DNA from: Paenibacillus peoriae
Lineage (GTDB): Bacteria; Bacillota; Bacilli; Paenibacillales; Paenibacillaceae
Direction of reading: 5' to 3'
Length of the DNA: 64,000 nucleotides
Assembly: GCF_022531965.1 (NCBI RefSeq)
Contig: NZ_CP092831.1
Coordinates: forward strand, 1,082,001-1,146,000
The notes under the pieces were generated by a model. It made no database searches. It saw nothing but the letters and a program-made list of their open reading frames with translations, and was not told where the DNA came from. This document shows, one piece after another, positions 33,464 to 42,153 of this stretch (position 1 is the stretch's first letter; every line of letters starts with the position of its first letter). The translations under genes and the position numbers were made by a program.

Positions 33464-34246
33464 TTAGCTTAACAAACCAAGCTTTTGCAGTCCGTACAAA
33501 ATACCGTCTTCATCTGCGCGTTTTGTGACCATTTTAGCTGCGGCTTTGGCTTCATCACAGCCGTTGCCCATCGCGACGCTGTTATGTATAGCTGTCAGCA
33601 TCTCCACATCATTTAAGCCATCGCCAAAGGCGTATTGATTTTCAGCGGCAATGCCCAGTCTGGACGTAATTTCGCGGATACCCTTCGCTTTGGAGCCAGC
33701 ATGAGGAACAACGTCCACAGAACTCGGATGCCAGCGCACAAAGTCAAACGCCTTGAATACCGTTTCATAGAAAGGCTCTTCTTCTGCTGTACACATCAAC
33801 AGCGTCTGATAAATATCTCTTCCTTGGAAATAGAGCGGATCGTATCCAACTGAAATCTTGGCCTTAAGCGTTTGGACCGATTTCTCTACAAGCTCATCGT
33901 TAGGAATATTGGCCTTCATGTCCATATGATCCATATATACAAGGGCATGATTATGTGTGAGGGCCAGATCGGTCATCGTTTGCAAGGCTTCTCTGTTCAA
34001 CGGATTGGTAGCGACCACTTCCCCGCGGAGCACGACATATTGCCCATTAAAGCTGACGTAGGAGTCAATTTCCAACTGCTCGCGGATATCTTTGAACATA
34101 AAAGGCGCACGTCCTGTTGCAATGGCCACCTCATGTCCCAGCTCTTTCAAAGCAAAGACGGCCTTTTCTGCCGTTAATGGCATTTTCTTGTCATCGTCCA
34201 GCAATGTACCGTCGATATCGAAAAAGATAATTTTTTTGTCTGACAT
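33464..34246 (-). CDS. Cof-type HAD-IIB hydrolase
   Basis: A 260-residue cytoplasmic phosphatase: catalytic motif FFDIDGTLLDDD near residue 8, ATGRAPFMF near 42 (motif II Thr), Lys in KAKGIREI near 195 and FGDGLNDVEML near 218. This is the Cof/YidA class of HAD enzymes, which dephosphorylate sugar phosphates or flavin nucleotides; the substrate is not predictable. The frame is open to 34303, but ATG 34246 (MSDKKIIFF) has AGGTGTAGGGA upstream. Confidence 0.9.
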   Translation of the reverse strand: MSDKKIIFFDIDGTLLDDDKKMPLTAEKAVFALKELGHEVAIATGRAPFMFKDIREQLEIDSYVSFNGQYVVLRGEVVATNPLNREALQTMTDLALTHNHALVYMDHMDMKANIPNDELVEKSVQTLKAKISVGYDPLYFQGRDIYQTLLMCTAEEEPFYETVFKAFDFVRWHPSSVDVVPHAGSKAKGIREITSRLGIAAENQYAFGDGLNDVEMLTAIHNSVAMGNGCDEAKAAAKMVTKRADEDGILYGLQKLGLLS

Positions 34247-34444
34247 GTCCCTACACCTGACTTTCAATAATGTATTTGTCGAAATGAACTCATATGGATT
34301 CATTATATCAAAGGAACTGCTTCTGAATACACAAATACGTATAAATCCTCATGAATGTCCGACCTCTATAGCTTACAATATGAAATAAGGCTTACTGTAA
34401 AATATAATTTCTATCTCCTATTTCATAGATGGGATGTGATCACC

Positions 34445-35476
34445 ATGACAAAAATCCAAGTCACACCGGAGCAGCTGGACAGCGTGGCCTCCCAATTTGC
34501 CAATGCCCACGGCACACTGTATAACCAGTTAAATGGCCTGGATAGCACAATGAACCACCTTCACAACCAGTGGGATGGTATGGAGAGGAATCGTTTTTAT
34601 AATGACTATCGTACGGCTAAATATACACTATCTTCTGTATTAAATAAGGTTCAATCCATTGAAATTGAGCTGAAAAGCATCGCTTCGAAATTTAGAAATG
34701 CGGATGGTGAAAGCACACGTGGCTTCTGGACAGCCCTAGCAGCGGCAATGAGCGCTAGCGCAGCGCTGGCAGGCAGTGGAGAGGCTGGAGATCATGGTGG
34801 TGGAATTGCCAAGCAGCCCAAAAACATAGACGAATGGGAGCAGTCAGACGCGGTTAAATATCATCAATATGAGGAACTACTGAAAAACGCCGAGGCCATC
34901 GGCGACAAGCAGGTTATGCAGAAAATTCACGACCAGATGAATGTCCTGCAGCTGCAATATGAGGACTCCGTTACCCGTACAGATTACAATACAGGAGAGA
35001 CCTCCAAGATCACATCCGATTCCCTTGTCGCCGTCACCGAACTGACAGGTAAAGACGGAAGCAAAACGGATATATCTATAGATAAAAAAGGGAATGTTGT
35101 GAGTTATGAGCAAAATACGGATAAATACGATTACTGGGTCCAAAAGCATACCCAATCAGCCGGAGAGCATGCTCTAGGTAAAACGGCCCAGACCGTCACC
35201 GGATATGGAATAGGTCTTATTTTGTCGCGCGGGGCTGGTGTTAGTGGGGGAGGTTCGGGCATCGGTACTGGCGCAGCCTCCGGCTGGGGGGAACACGTCG
35301 TCGGCATTGGTGGCGGCATGCTCAGTGACAAAGTACTTTTCTCTGTACCCGATGAGGGCGAAACCCGTACCATGATCTACCGAACGAATAAAGAAACCGG
35401 ACATATTGAGAACATGATCATCGTCACCAAAGGTGAGAATGAAATGGAGTATCGCTATTGGGAGGATTATAACTAG
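34445..35476 (+). CDS. WXG100-like protein with long C-terminal extension (candidate type VII secretion substrate)
   Basis: A 343-residue protein whose first ~95 residues form a WXG100-like helical hairpin (QLNGLDSTMNHLHNQWDGME, a W-x-G turn near residue 40). WXG100 proteins are exported by type VII (ESX/Yuk) systems. Residues ~100-120 are Ala/Gly-rich; the rest has a helical stretch (WEQSDAVKYHQYEEL), beta-like segments, a Gly-rich hydrophobic region near 255-300 and an acidic, Glu/Tyr-rich C-terminus. No known toxin motif is recognised. ATG 34445 follows GGGATGTGATC. The YcxB-like membrane gene 306 bases downstream could be an immunity partner. Confidence 0.75.
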   Translation: MTKIQVTPEQLDSVASQFANAHGTLYNQLNGLDSTMNHLHNQWDGMERNRFYNDYRTAKYTLSSVLNKVQSIEIELKSIASKFRNADGESTRGFWTALAAAMSASAALAGSGEAGDHGGGIAKQPKNIDEWEQSDAVKYHQYEELLKNAEAIGDKQVMQKIHDQMNVLQLQYEDSVTRTDYNTGETSKITSDSLVAVTELTGKDGSKTDISIDKKGNVVSYEQNTDKYDYWVQKHTQSAGEHALGKTAQTVTGYGIGLILSRGAGVSGGGSGIGTGAASGWGEHVVGIGGGMLSDKVLFSVPDEGETRTMIYRTNKETGHIENMIIVTKGENEMEYRYWEDYN

Positions 35477-35520
35477 ATCTTGAGCAGTGAACGATAATAA
35501 CGTGTTTAGGAGTACCCATA

Positions 35521-35605
35521 AAATCTACAGTCTTTTTTTCTAGAACAGGTGAGCGGCAGGTGGAAACTGTAAACTCACTAGCTGGAGAGGTCTGTGGATT
35601 TTTTT
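35521..35605 (+). terminator. Probable terminator after the WXG100-like gene
   Basis: AAATCTACAG (35521-35530) and CTGTGGATTT (35592-35601) pair over ten positions with one G-U, with further Ts after, but the loop is about 60 bases. The rest of 35606-35782 is AT-rich and shows no clear feature. Confidence 0.4.
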
Positions 35606-35782
35606 GTTTACCATTTTTTTCTGAATTCCGATATATTAAATAGATAGAATACATATCCAAGGTGATTTAATTGAATATTCTAAAAAGATTAAGGTACTAG
35701 TTTTAGAGGGAGAAATAGTAAATGAAAAAACCATCCATTAGTAGTCGTGTTGTTTTGAGAGGGGAGGGAGAGAAGTTACGAT

Positions 35783-36331
35783 ATGCAACAATCAGAGACA
35801 TTACTGTACACGTACAGGCTAACATTGAGAGATATCATGTTATTTAATTTTTGTTTGAAGTATCAGAAGTCTACTGGGCTTAAGTTGATGGCATCAATCC
35901 AGTTTCTGTTGGTCATTATGGCTACATACAAGCTTATAGTAGATAATGAAGTAGATCCTAATACGATAGCGATGTTCTTCTTTCCATTCTTAGTTTTTGT
36001 AATTATTCCTTTCTTTACTATTAAAGAAGTGAAAGCTAACTACCTAAATCACCCACAATGGCCTATTGAAAAAGATTATGAGTTTTCAAAGGAGGGTCTT
36101 CATTTTACGTACTCTGCGGGTTACAACTGGGATGAAGTAAAGGGGGTCATTAATACGCTGACTGCCTTTTATATATTGCTGCCTAATCATAAATTTATAT
36201 TGGTCCCCAAGCGGATTTTTTCTAGTAGACTGGAGCGCCGACAATTCAAAGAACTGTTGATAACCCAGATCAGATCAGAGAGATGGGATTATAAATTTAT
36301 AGACAAAATGAGCAAATTAAATAGAGAATAA
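35783..36331 (+). CDS. YcxB-like membrane protein
   Basis: A 182-residue protein with two N-terminal membrane helices (residues ~35-55 and ~62-82) and a cytoplasmic domain including FSKEGLHFTYSAGYNWDEVK and FILVPKRIFSSRLERRQF, the pattern of the YcxB-like C-terminal domain. Function is unknown; some such proteins lie near secreted toxins. ATG 35783 has GGGAGGGAGAG upstream. It is AT-rich compared with the genes to the left. A 41-codon frame (35722-35847) overlaps its start but is not credible. Confidence 0.75.
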   Translation: MQQSETLLYTYRLTLRDIMLFNFCLKYQKSTGLKLMASIQFLLVIMATYKLIVDNEVDPNTIAMFFFPFLVFVIIPFFTIKEVKANYLNHPQWPIEKDYEFSKEGLHFTYSAGYNWDEVKGVINTLTAFYILLPNHKFILVPKRIFSSRLERRQFKELLITQIRSERWDYKFIDKMSKLNRE

Positions 36332-36389
36332 TTGTATTTTTAGTAAATAAAATTAAAGAGTAATACATTTGTTAAAAGGAGGAACTCAT

Positions 36390-37337
36390 ATGTATCTTCT
36401 ATTTTGTAGCGATCCTCTGAATTCTAAAAGTGTAGATATGGATTACCGTGAAGAGTGCGAGGTTGCACAGAGTCTTGGTTTTGATATAGGGTTGGTCAAT
36501 TTCGATAATCTGATCGAGGATGAACAGGAAGGATCAGGGTCTAACCCATATATTGTTTCTAAGAATATGCGGGAGTATGTTGCTAATCAGGGAAGCGAGT
36601 ACGTGAACGCGCTATACCGTGGATGGATGTTAAGGCCCAAAGTATATGGTGCTTGGACTGCAGCCTTGGAGGCAAAGCGAATCAGGATGCTGACAAGTGC
36701 TAAGAGTTATAGCAACTGTCACTATTTTCCCGATTCATACTCGTTAATTCAAAATTTTACGCCTCGGAGTGTATGGCTGGAGCGGGACCAATTGGATGCG
36801 GAGCATATTCGAGAGGCGGTCATGCCTTTTGGAACGACAGCAATAATGGTCAAGGACTTCGTTAAATCACGGAAACATGATTGGCTGGACGCCTGTTATA
36901 TCCCGGATGCGTCAGATCGGGTGCATGTGGAACGGGTGATTCGTCGTTTTGTTGAACTTCAGGGGACAGAATTGAATGGAGGAGTTGTGTTAAGGGAGTT
37001 CGTACCTTTAGAATTTCTTACCCTTCACCCCAAAAGTGGCATGCCCTTGTCTAAAGAATATCGTCTATTCTTCATGTTCGGAGAGCCTGTTTTTACAGTT
37101 AATTACTGGGATGAGGCTGCATATGAGACCGTTCCTACAGATCTGGATGAATTTATTCAGATTGCACGTCAAATCCAAAGTCCATTTTTCACAATGGATA
37201 TTGCTCGTACACAAGCAGGACAATGGATTATTATAGAATTGGGAGATGGGCAAGTTTCGGGACTGCCTGAGCACACGGATCTTGAAGCGTTCTATACAAA
37301 TTTAAAAAAAGCGGTGGTGAACCGTGGATTATGGTAA
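36390..37337 (+). CDS. ATP-grasp domain protein (DUF4343-like)
   Basis: A 315-residue cytoplasmic protein with an ATP-grasp-like C-terminal half: TAIMVKDFVKSRKHDW near residue 150, VLREFVPLEFL near 200, EYRLFFMFGEPVF near 222 and WIIIELGDGQVSGLP near 285. It resembles the DUF4343 group. Such proteins join carboxylates to amines or thiols; no substrate is predicted. Start ATG 36390 has AAAAGGAGGA upstream. It ends at a terminator immediately before the Ter operon region. Confidence 0.75.
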   Translation: MYLLFCSDPLNSKSVDMDYREECEVAQSLGFDIGLVNFDNLIEDEQEGSGSNPYIVSKNMREYVANQGSEYVNALYRGWMLRPKVYGAWTAALEAKRIRMLTSAKSYSNCHYFPDSYSLIQNFTPRSVWLERDQLDAEHIREAVMPFGTTAIMVKDFVKSRKHDWLDACYIPDASDRVHVERVIRRFVELQGTELNGGVVLREFVPLEFLTLHPKSGMPLSKEYRLFFMFGEPVFTVNYWDEAAYETVPTDLDEFIQIARQIQSPFFTMDIARTQAGQWIIIELGDGQVSGLPEHTDLEAFYTNLKKAVVNRGLW

Positions 37338-37380
37338 AAGGCACAGTGCTTCTGTTGAATTGGAAGGCTGTGCCTTTCTA
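37337..37380 (+). terminator. Intrinsic terminator after the ATP-grasp gene
   Basis: AAAGGCACAG and CTGTGCCTTT pair over ten bases; the stem begins at the last base of the stop codon. Only a short T tract follows. The 37381-37610 gap shows no clear promoter. Confidence 0.75.
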
Positions 37381-37610
37381 TCAATTTTGACATTTCACAG
37401 ACTTGCAATTGGGGTAGCGAATGATGGATGATAGAAGAGGGCCTTTTTTGTAGAACATAGGGCTAAAGATAGAGAGGATACTAATAATAAATAGATCGGA
37501 TTTACCGTATTTTTGTATATTATTGTAGAAAAAGATCGTAATTCAGGTTATAGTAAAGGAAGAAATTAACTAGGATACCTTTACCCAAATACGTAATTGT
37601 GGAGGGAAAC

Positions 37611-38057
37611 ATGAGTACATTTAAAAATTGGTTGAATACAACTAAAAAAGGACTTGGAGACCAAGTTAAGAAGTTTAAGAATAAAGATTTTATGGAAGCT
37701 GTTGTTGCAGGCTGTGCATTAGTAGCATTTGCTGACGGTACGATTAGTCCGGAAGAGAAAACGAAAATGGCCGGATACATAAATATCAGTGAAGAATTGA
37801 AAGTGTTTGATATGGGTGAGGTCATCAACCGTTTCAATCACTATGTAGCGAACTTTGAGTTTTCACCTGAAATCGGTAAACAGGAAGCACTGAAGGCGAT
37901 TGGTAAATTGAAGGGTAAGCCAGAAGTAGGCCGACTTGTCGTTGGCGTATGTAGCGCTATTGGCGCAGCTGATGGTGACTTTGATGCCAATGAGCAGCGA
38001 ATTGTGGCTGAGATTTGCGGCGCGCTTGGTTTGAATCCGTCTGAATTTAGTCTGTAA
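37611..38057 (+). CDS. terB: Tellurite-resistance family protein TerB
   Basis: A 148-residue helical protein of the TerB family: FKNKDFMEAVVAGCALVAFADG near residue 24, FADGTISPEEK near 44 and GAADGDFDANEQ near 123. Paired Asp-rich turns are typical of TerB, a membrane-associated metal-binding component of Ter stress systems. Start ATG 37611 has GGAGGG upstream; a GTG four codons earlier is less likely. It opens the long Ter cluster. Confidence 0.9.
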   Translation: MSTFKNWLNTTKKGLGDQVKKFKNKDFMEAVVAGCALVAFADGTISPEEKTKMAGYINISEELKVFDMGEVINRFNHYVANFEFSPEIGKQEALKAIGKLKGKPEVGRLVVGVCSAIGAADGDFDANEQRIVAEICGALGLNPSEFSL

Positions 38058-38085
38058 ATTTTACGGAAGGGAGGTGTGTTAATCA

Positions 38086-38679
38086 GTGGCTGTAATTAAT
38101 CTGGTCAAGGGCCAGAAAATTGATTTGACCAAGGGAAACACAGGACTGACCAAGGTTATAGCAGGATTGGGATGGGACCCTGTACAGTCCAAAGGATTTT
38201 TTGGCTTCAAGAAGCAACCGAACATTGATTGTGATGCTTCTGCCATTTTGCTGGACGCAAACGGGAAACTGACTCAGTCGGACAATGTAGTGTGTTTCCA
38301 CAATAAAAAAAGTCCATGCGGCTCTGTCGTGCATTCCGGTGATAATCTGACCGGACAAGGCGACGGTGATGATGAACAAATTGCGATTGACCTGGCACGT
38401 ATTCCTGCCAATGTCGACAAAGTGCTTGTTGTTGTGAATATATATGATTGCGTTAACCGGAAACAGGACTTCGGCATGATCGAGAAAGCGTATATCCGCA
38501 TTCTGGACGGTGCTAATTCCAAGGAACTGGTGACGTTTAATTTATCTGATAATTATGAAGGGCTGACCGCACTGGTCTGTGGAGAACTCTATCGTCATAA
38601 CAACGAATGGAAGTTTGCTGCAATCGGTGAAGGAACCCATGCCGTACATATTGATGTGCTGGCTCAGCGTTATATGTAA
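38086..38679 (+). CDS. TerD family stress protein (first copy)
   Basis: A 197-residue TerD-domain protein with [18 protein letters not shown] start, GLGWDP near residue 27, the calcium-binding [17 protein letters not shown] segment near 85 and ELYRHNNEWKFAAIGEG near 168. It differs from its neighbours in a cysteine-rich middle (FGFKKQPNIDCDASAILLD). TerD proteins bind Ca2+ and act in tellurite, colicin and envelope-stress responses. Start is GTG 38086 with GGGAGGTG upstream. It is the equivalent of a Bacillus yceC/D/E gene. Confidence 0.9.
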   Translation: MAVINLVKGQKIDLTKGNTGLTKVIAGLGWDPVQSKGFFGFKKQPNIDCDASAILLDANGKLTQSDNVVCFHNKKSPCGSVVHSGDNLTGQGDGDDEQIAIDLARIPANVDKVLVVVNIYDCVNRKQDFGMIEKAYIRILDGANSKELVTFNLSDNYEGLTALVCGELYRHNNEWKFAAIGEGTHAVHIDVLAQRYM

Positions 38680-38725
38680 TTTTAGTTACTCATACAAAAC
38701 TTAATGTGAAAAGGGGTTCTTACTC

Positions 38726-39301
38726 ATGGCAATTAACTTATCCAAAGGTCAAAAAATCGATTTGACGAAAACAAATCCAGGTTTGTCCAAAATCACAGTG
38801 GGTCTCGGTTGGGACACAAACAAATATGATGGCGGTAAAGACTTTGACCTGGACGTATCCGTATTTTTGGCTAATGCGGAAGGTAAAGTAGAATCCGATA
38901 AGAACTTTGTCTTTTTTAATAACCCACAAAATGAGAACGGTTCTGTCGTTCATACAGGGGATAACCGCACAGGTGATGGCGACGGAGATGACGAGCAAAT
39001 TAAAATTGATCTGGGTAGCGTGCCAGCTAACGTTGAAAAGATCGCTTTTACGATTACAATCTATGAAGCACAAGAACGCAGCCAAAACTTTGGACAAGTG
39101 TCCCGTGCTTACGCTCGTATCGTAAACGAAGCAAACAATGAAGAATTGGTCCGCTTTGATCTGGGAGAAGATTTCTCAATCGAAACAGGCGTTGTTGTAG
39201 GCGAACTGTATCGTCATAGCGGTGAATGGAAGTTCAATGCCATTGGTAGCGGCTACCAAGATGGTCTTGCAGGATTGACGCGCGATTACGGTTTGGCATA
39301 A
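38726..39301 (+). CDS. terD: TerD family stress protein (second copy)
   Basis: A 191-residue TerD protein: [38 protein letters not shown] near residue 29 and [20 protein letters not shown] near 78, which supplies the Asp-rich Ca2+ sites. It ends with [18 protein letters not shown]. It is more similar to the third copy than to the first, pointing to tandem duplication. ATG 38726 has AAAAGGGG upstream. Confidence 0.92.
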   Translation: MAINLSKGQKIDLTKTNPGLSKITVGLGWDTNKYDGGKDFDLDVSVFLANAEGKVESDKNFVFFNNPQNENGSVVHTGDNRTGDGDGDDEQIKIDLGSVPANVEKIAFTITIYEAQERSQNFGQVSRAYARIVNEANNEELVRFDLGEDFSIETGVVVGELYRHSGEWKFNAIGSGYQDGLAGLTRDYGLA

Positions 39302-39332
39302 AAAATCTATACAAAGAAAGCAGGTATGCGGA

Positions 39333-39914
39333 ATGACCATTAGCCTTTCCAAAGGACAACGTATTGATCTGACCAAAACGAATCCTGGCTTGACTCGTGT
39401 CGTTGTAGGTCTTGGATGGGATACGAATAAATACAGTGGTGGCGCGGACTTTGACCTGGATGCTTCAGCTTTCCTACTTTATGAAGACGGCAAAGCCAAA
39501 GCTGCGGATGATTTTGTATTTTACAACAACCCGACAGGTGGAGCAGGATCGGTTACCCATACAGGCGATAACCGCACAGGTGAGGGCGATGGGGATGACG
39601 AGCAAATCATCGTTGATTTCTCGAAGATTCCTGCGAACATCCACCGTATCGGGATCACGGTTACCATTTATGATTACGAGGCACGCGCGCAAAACTTTGG
39701 TCAAGTATCCAATGCTTTTGTGCGTGTGGTAGATGCAGCAACGGATCGTGAAGTGCTGCGCTACGATTTGGGAGAAGATTTTTCCACCGAAACGGCCGTC
39801 GTATTCTGTGAATTTTACCGTCAGAATGCAGACTGGAAATTCCAGGCTATCGGTAGTGGCTTTGCTGGTGGATTGGGTGCGCTTGCTAAAAACTATGGCT
39901 TGGACGCTCAATAA
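39333..39914 (+). CDS. TerD family stress protein (third copy)
   Basis: A 193-residue TerD protein with [38 protein letters not shown] and [17 protein letters not shown]. Its C-terminus ([18 protein letters not shown]) matches the second copy. A ribosome site AAGCAGG lies before ATG 39333. A partial terminator follows before the two-domain member, so transcript levels may step down here. Confidence 0.92.
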   Translation: MTISLSKGQRIDLTKTNPGLTRVVVGLGWDTNKYSGGADFDLDASAFLLYEDGKAKAADDFVFYNNPTGGAGSVTHTGDNRTGEGDGDDEQIIVDFSKIPANIHRIGITVTIYDYEARAQNFGQVSNAFVRVVDAATDREVLRYDLGEDFSTETAVVFCEFYRQNADWKFQAIGSGFAGGLGALAKNYGLDAQ

Positions 39915-39924
39915 TATCCACTTG

Positions 39925-39958
39925 GGGTGGTGTCCATAGGGCGCTACCCTTTCTTTTT
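39925..39958 (+). terminator. Internal terminator between terD and terA-like genes
   Basis: GGGTGGTG and CGCTACCC form an 8-pair stem including two G-U pairs around nine bases, followed by TTTCTTTTT. Its strength looks moderate, so read-through is likely. Confidence 0.6.
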
Positions 39959-40016
39959 AAGCTATTACATTAGCGTACGCTGACACATGACAAACCGACA
40001 GAAAGGTGACACAATC

Positions 40017-41285
40017 ATGGCTGTTATCGTAGTAAAGGGACAGAAGGCGGATTTGACGAAAACAAATCCGGGCCTGACCCATGTCAACGTAGGGATTGGC
40101 TGGGAGTCCCCAGCGTCTCTGGAGCTGGATACTTCGGCATTTTTGCTAGGTCCTGGAGGAAAAGTATCGGGCGATGAGGATTTAATTTTTTATAACAATC
40201 CGACCACGCCCTTTATCACCTATTCAGACGGACAACAGTCCGGTGACAAAAAGCAATTTGCCCTTGATCTGACGCGAATTCCTGCAAACATCGAGAAGAT
40301 TGCGTTTACGCTGACGATTTATGATGCGGATCAGAAACGGCAAAATTTTGGACAGGTTCAAGGTGGGTTCATTCGTTTTGCTCATCCGGTTAGTGGAGAG
40401 GTTTTGCGGTTTAATTTGGACAGTGGATTTACAGTGGAGACTGCGATTGTTATTGGTGAACTGTATCGTCATAACGGGGAATGGAAATTCAACGCGATTG
40501 GCGCAGGTTTTTCCGGTGGATTGGATGCGTTGTGCGTTAATTTTGGGATTGAAGTGGAAAATAATCCGGCTCCTCCCACGCCAGTGCCTACACCTCCGTC
40601 TCCAGCGCCTCGACCAGCACCAACGCCGCCACCAGTACCACCTGCTCCGAAGCCAGAGCCATCTGCAACACCGGTGAATCTGAATCTGCGGAAAATTGAG
40701 CTGAAGAAGAAGGGCGACACCATTAATCTGAAAAAGGGCTCAGGCGGATTGGGTGAAATCCTGATCAATCTGAACTGGAATCAGGTGCAGCAAAGCAAGG
40801 GATTTTTTAATCGCGGCTCCAAGGGTGTCGATCTGGATCTGGGCTGCTTATATGAGATGAAGAATGGAGATAAAGGCGTTGTACAGGCGCTCGGGGAAGT
40901 TTTCGGTTCTCTAAATCGCTTTCCGTACATTGCTCTGGATGGCGACGACCGTACAGGCTCTGTGAAAACAGGGGAAAATCTTCGCATCAACGGTGCTAAA
41001 ATTTCTGAAATTAAGCGAATTTTGGTGTTTACCTTCATCTATGAAGGAGTCACGAACTGGTCACAAGCGGACGGGGTAGTCACGCTGTACCAGAAGGATG
41101 GGCCGGACATTATCGTTCACATGAATGAACATGACAATCGCAAAGGGATGTGTGCAATTGCCATGATCCAAAATGTAAACGATGAAACGTTTAGCATTGA
41201 AAGACTCGTGCAGTTCTATGGCGGTCATCGTGAGTTGGATCGGGCCTATAACTGGGGCATGCGCTGGTCGCAGGGTAGCAAATAA
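40017..41285 (+). CDS. Two-domain TerD/TerA-like protein
   Basis: A 422-residue protein with an N-terminal TerD domain (about 1-190; [39 protein letters not shown]), a Pro-rich linker (about 192-230, many PxP) and a second, diverged TerD-type domain (about 235-422; IELKKKGDTINLKKG, YIALDGDDRTG, AYNWGMRWSQG) resembling TerA. In the first domain the acidic DGDGDDEQ loop is replaced by a short SDGQQSGDKKQ, so calcium binding there is doubtful; the second keeps ALDGDDRTG. The frame opens at 39987, but ATG 40017 has AGAAAGGTGAC upstream. Confidence 0.88.
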   Translation: MAVIVVKGQKADLTKTNPGLTHVNVGIGWESPASLELDTSAFLLGPGGKVSGDEDLIFYNNPTTPFITYSDGQQSGDKKQFALDLTRIPANIEKIAFTLTIYDADQKRQNFGQVQGGFIRFAHPVSGEVLRFNLDSGFTVETAIVIGELYRHNGEWKFNAIGAGFSGGLDALCVNFGIEVENNPAPPTPVPTPPSPAPRPAPTPPPVPPAPKPEPSATPVNLNLRKIELKKKGDTINLKKGSGGLGEILINLNWNQVQQSKGFFNRGSKGVDLDLGCLYEMKNGDKGVVQALGEVFGSLNRFPYIALDGDDRTGSVKTGENLRINGAKISEIKRILVFTFIYEGVTNWSQADGVVTLYQKDGPDIIVHMNEHDNRKGMCAIAMIQNVNDETFSIERLVQFYGGHRELDRAYNWGMRWSQGSK

Positions 41286-41311
41286 ATTGAATTATCGGAG
41301 GCACTCTTTTC

Positions 41312-42046
41312 ATGTTGAATGATTTGTTTAAAAATATCAGCGAAAACTACGGCCATTTCTTTTCATGGAGTGATGTTGTAGGTACGCTTACTGATCCAGT
41401 GAGTTGGGGGATTATAGGAACTCTCATTTTGCTGGAAGGACTTTTATCGGCGGATAACGCCTTGGTTCTCGCAGTTATGGTTAAACACTTACCTAAGGAA
41501 CAACAGAAGAGAGCCTTATTTTACGGGATTTTGGGTGCGTATATATTCAGGTTCCTAGCTATCGGCTTGGGTACATTCCTGATTAAGTTCACCCTGATTA
41601 AGGTACTGGGTGCAGCTTATCTGCTCTATATCGCTTATAAGGGCTTATTCAAGTCCGAAGGTGATGGAGAAGTGAAAAACAAACCTACTTCTTTTTGGAA
41701 AACGGTATTAATGGTCGAACTGATGGATATTGCCTTCAGTATTGACAGCGTCATTGCAGCTTTCGGTGTGAGCGAGAAAGTATGGGTTCTGTTCCTGGGT
41801 GGTATTCTCGGCGTTCTGATGATGCGTGGTGTTGCTCAAGTGTTCCTCAAGCTCATTGATAAATTTCCGGAACTGGAACAGACAGCCTTTATTATGATCG
41901 CCATTATCGGGGGTAAAATGCTGGCTGCTGCTTTTGGCTTTCATATGTCGCAGATTTTGTTCTTCGGCATTTTGATTGCTGTCTTTGTAGGCACAATGGT
42001 TATCAGCTCGGCGAAAAGAAAGAAAAAGGCCGACAAAGAGGCTTAA
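41312..42046 (+). CDS. TerC family integral membrane protein
   Basis: A 244-residue membrane protein with about seven helices. It has the two acidic TerC motifs in membrane: LLSADNALVLAVMV near residue 44 and ELMDIAFSIDSVIAAFG near 135. TerC proteins form the membrane part of Ter complexes and some move Mn2+ or other metals. It matches Bacillus YceF. ATG 41312 follows ATCGGAGGCA. A terminator follows before the enzyme module. Confidence 0.9.
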   Translation: MLNDLFKNISENYGHFFSWSDVVGTLTDPVSWGIIGTLILLEGLLSADNALVLAVMVKHLPKEQQKRALFYGILGAYIFRFLAIGLGTFLIKFTLIKVLGAAYLLYIAYKGLFKSEGDGEVKNKPTSFWKTVLMVELMDIAFSIDSVIAAFGVSEKVWVLFLGGILGVLMMRGVAQVFLKLIDKFPELEQTAFIMIAIIGGKMLAAAFGFHMSQILFFGILIAVFVGTMVISSAKRKKKADKEA

Positions 42047-42061
42047 TGTACAAAGTATAGC

Positions 42062-42096
42062 GAAATCCCTCCTGAAACTAAGGGGGGATTTCTTTT
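42062..42096 (+). terminator. Intrinsic terminator after terC
   Basis: GAAATCCCTCCT and AGGGGGGATTTC pair over 12 bases with one mismatch, followed by four Ts. It separates the Ter proteins from the enzyme module. Confidence 0.75.
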
Positions 42097-42153
42097 ATAC
42101 CCGGAGCACAGGGCTTCAGTCAGGCAAGAAAGAGCAAGAGGAGGGGAAGAGCC

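Noticed and set aside
35722..35847. 41-codon ORF before the YcxB-like gene
   Set aside because: Ribosome site is weak and most of it overlaps the YcxB-like start out of frame.
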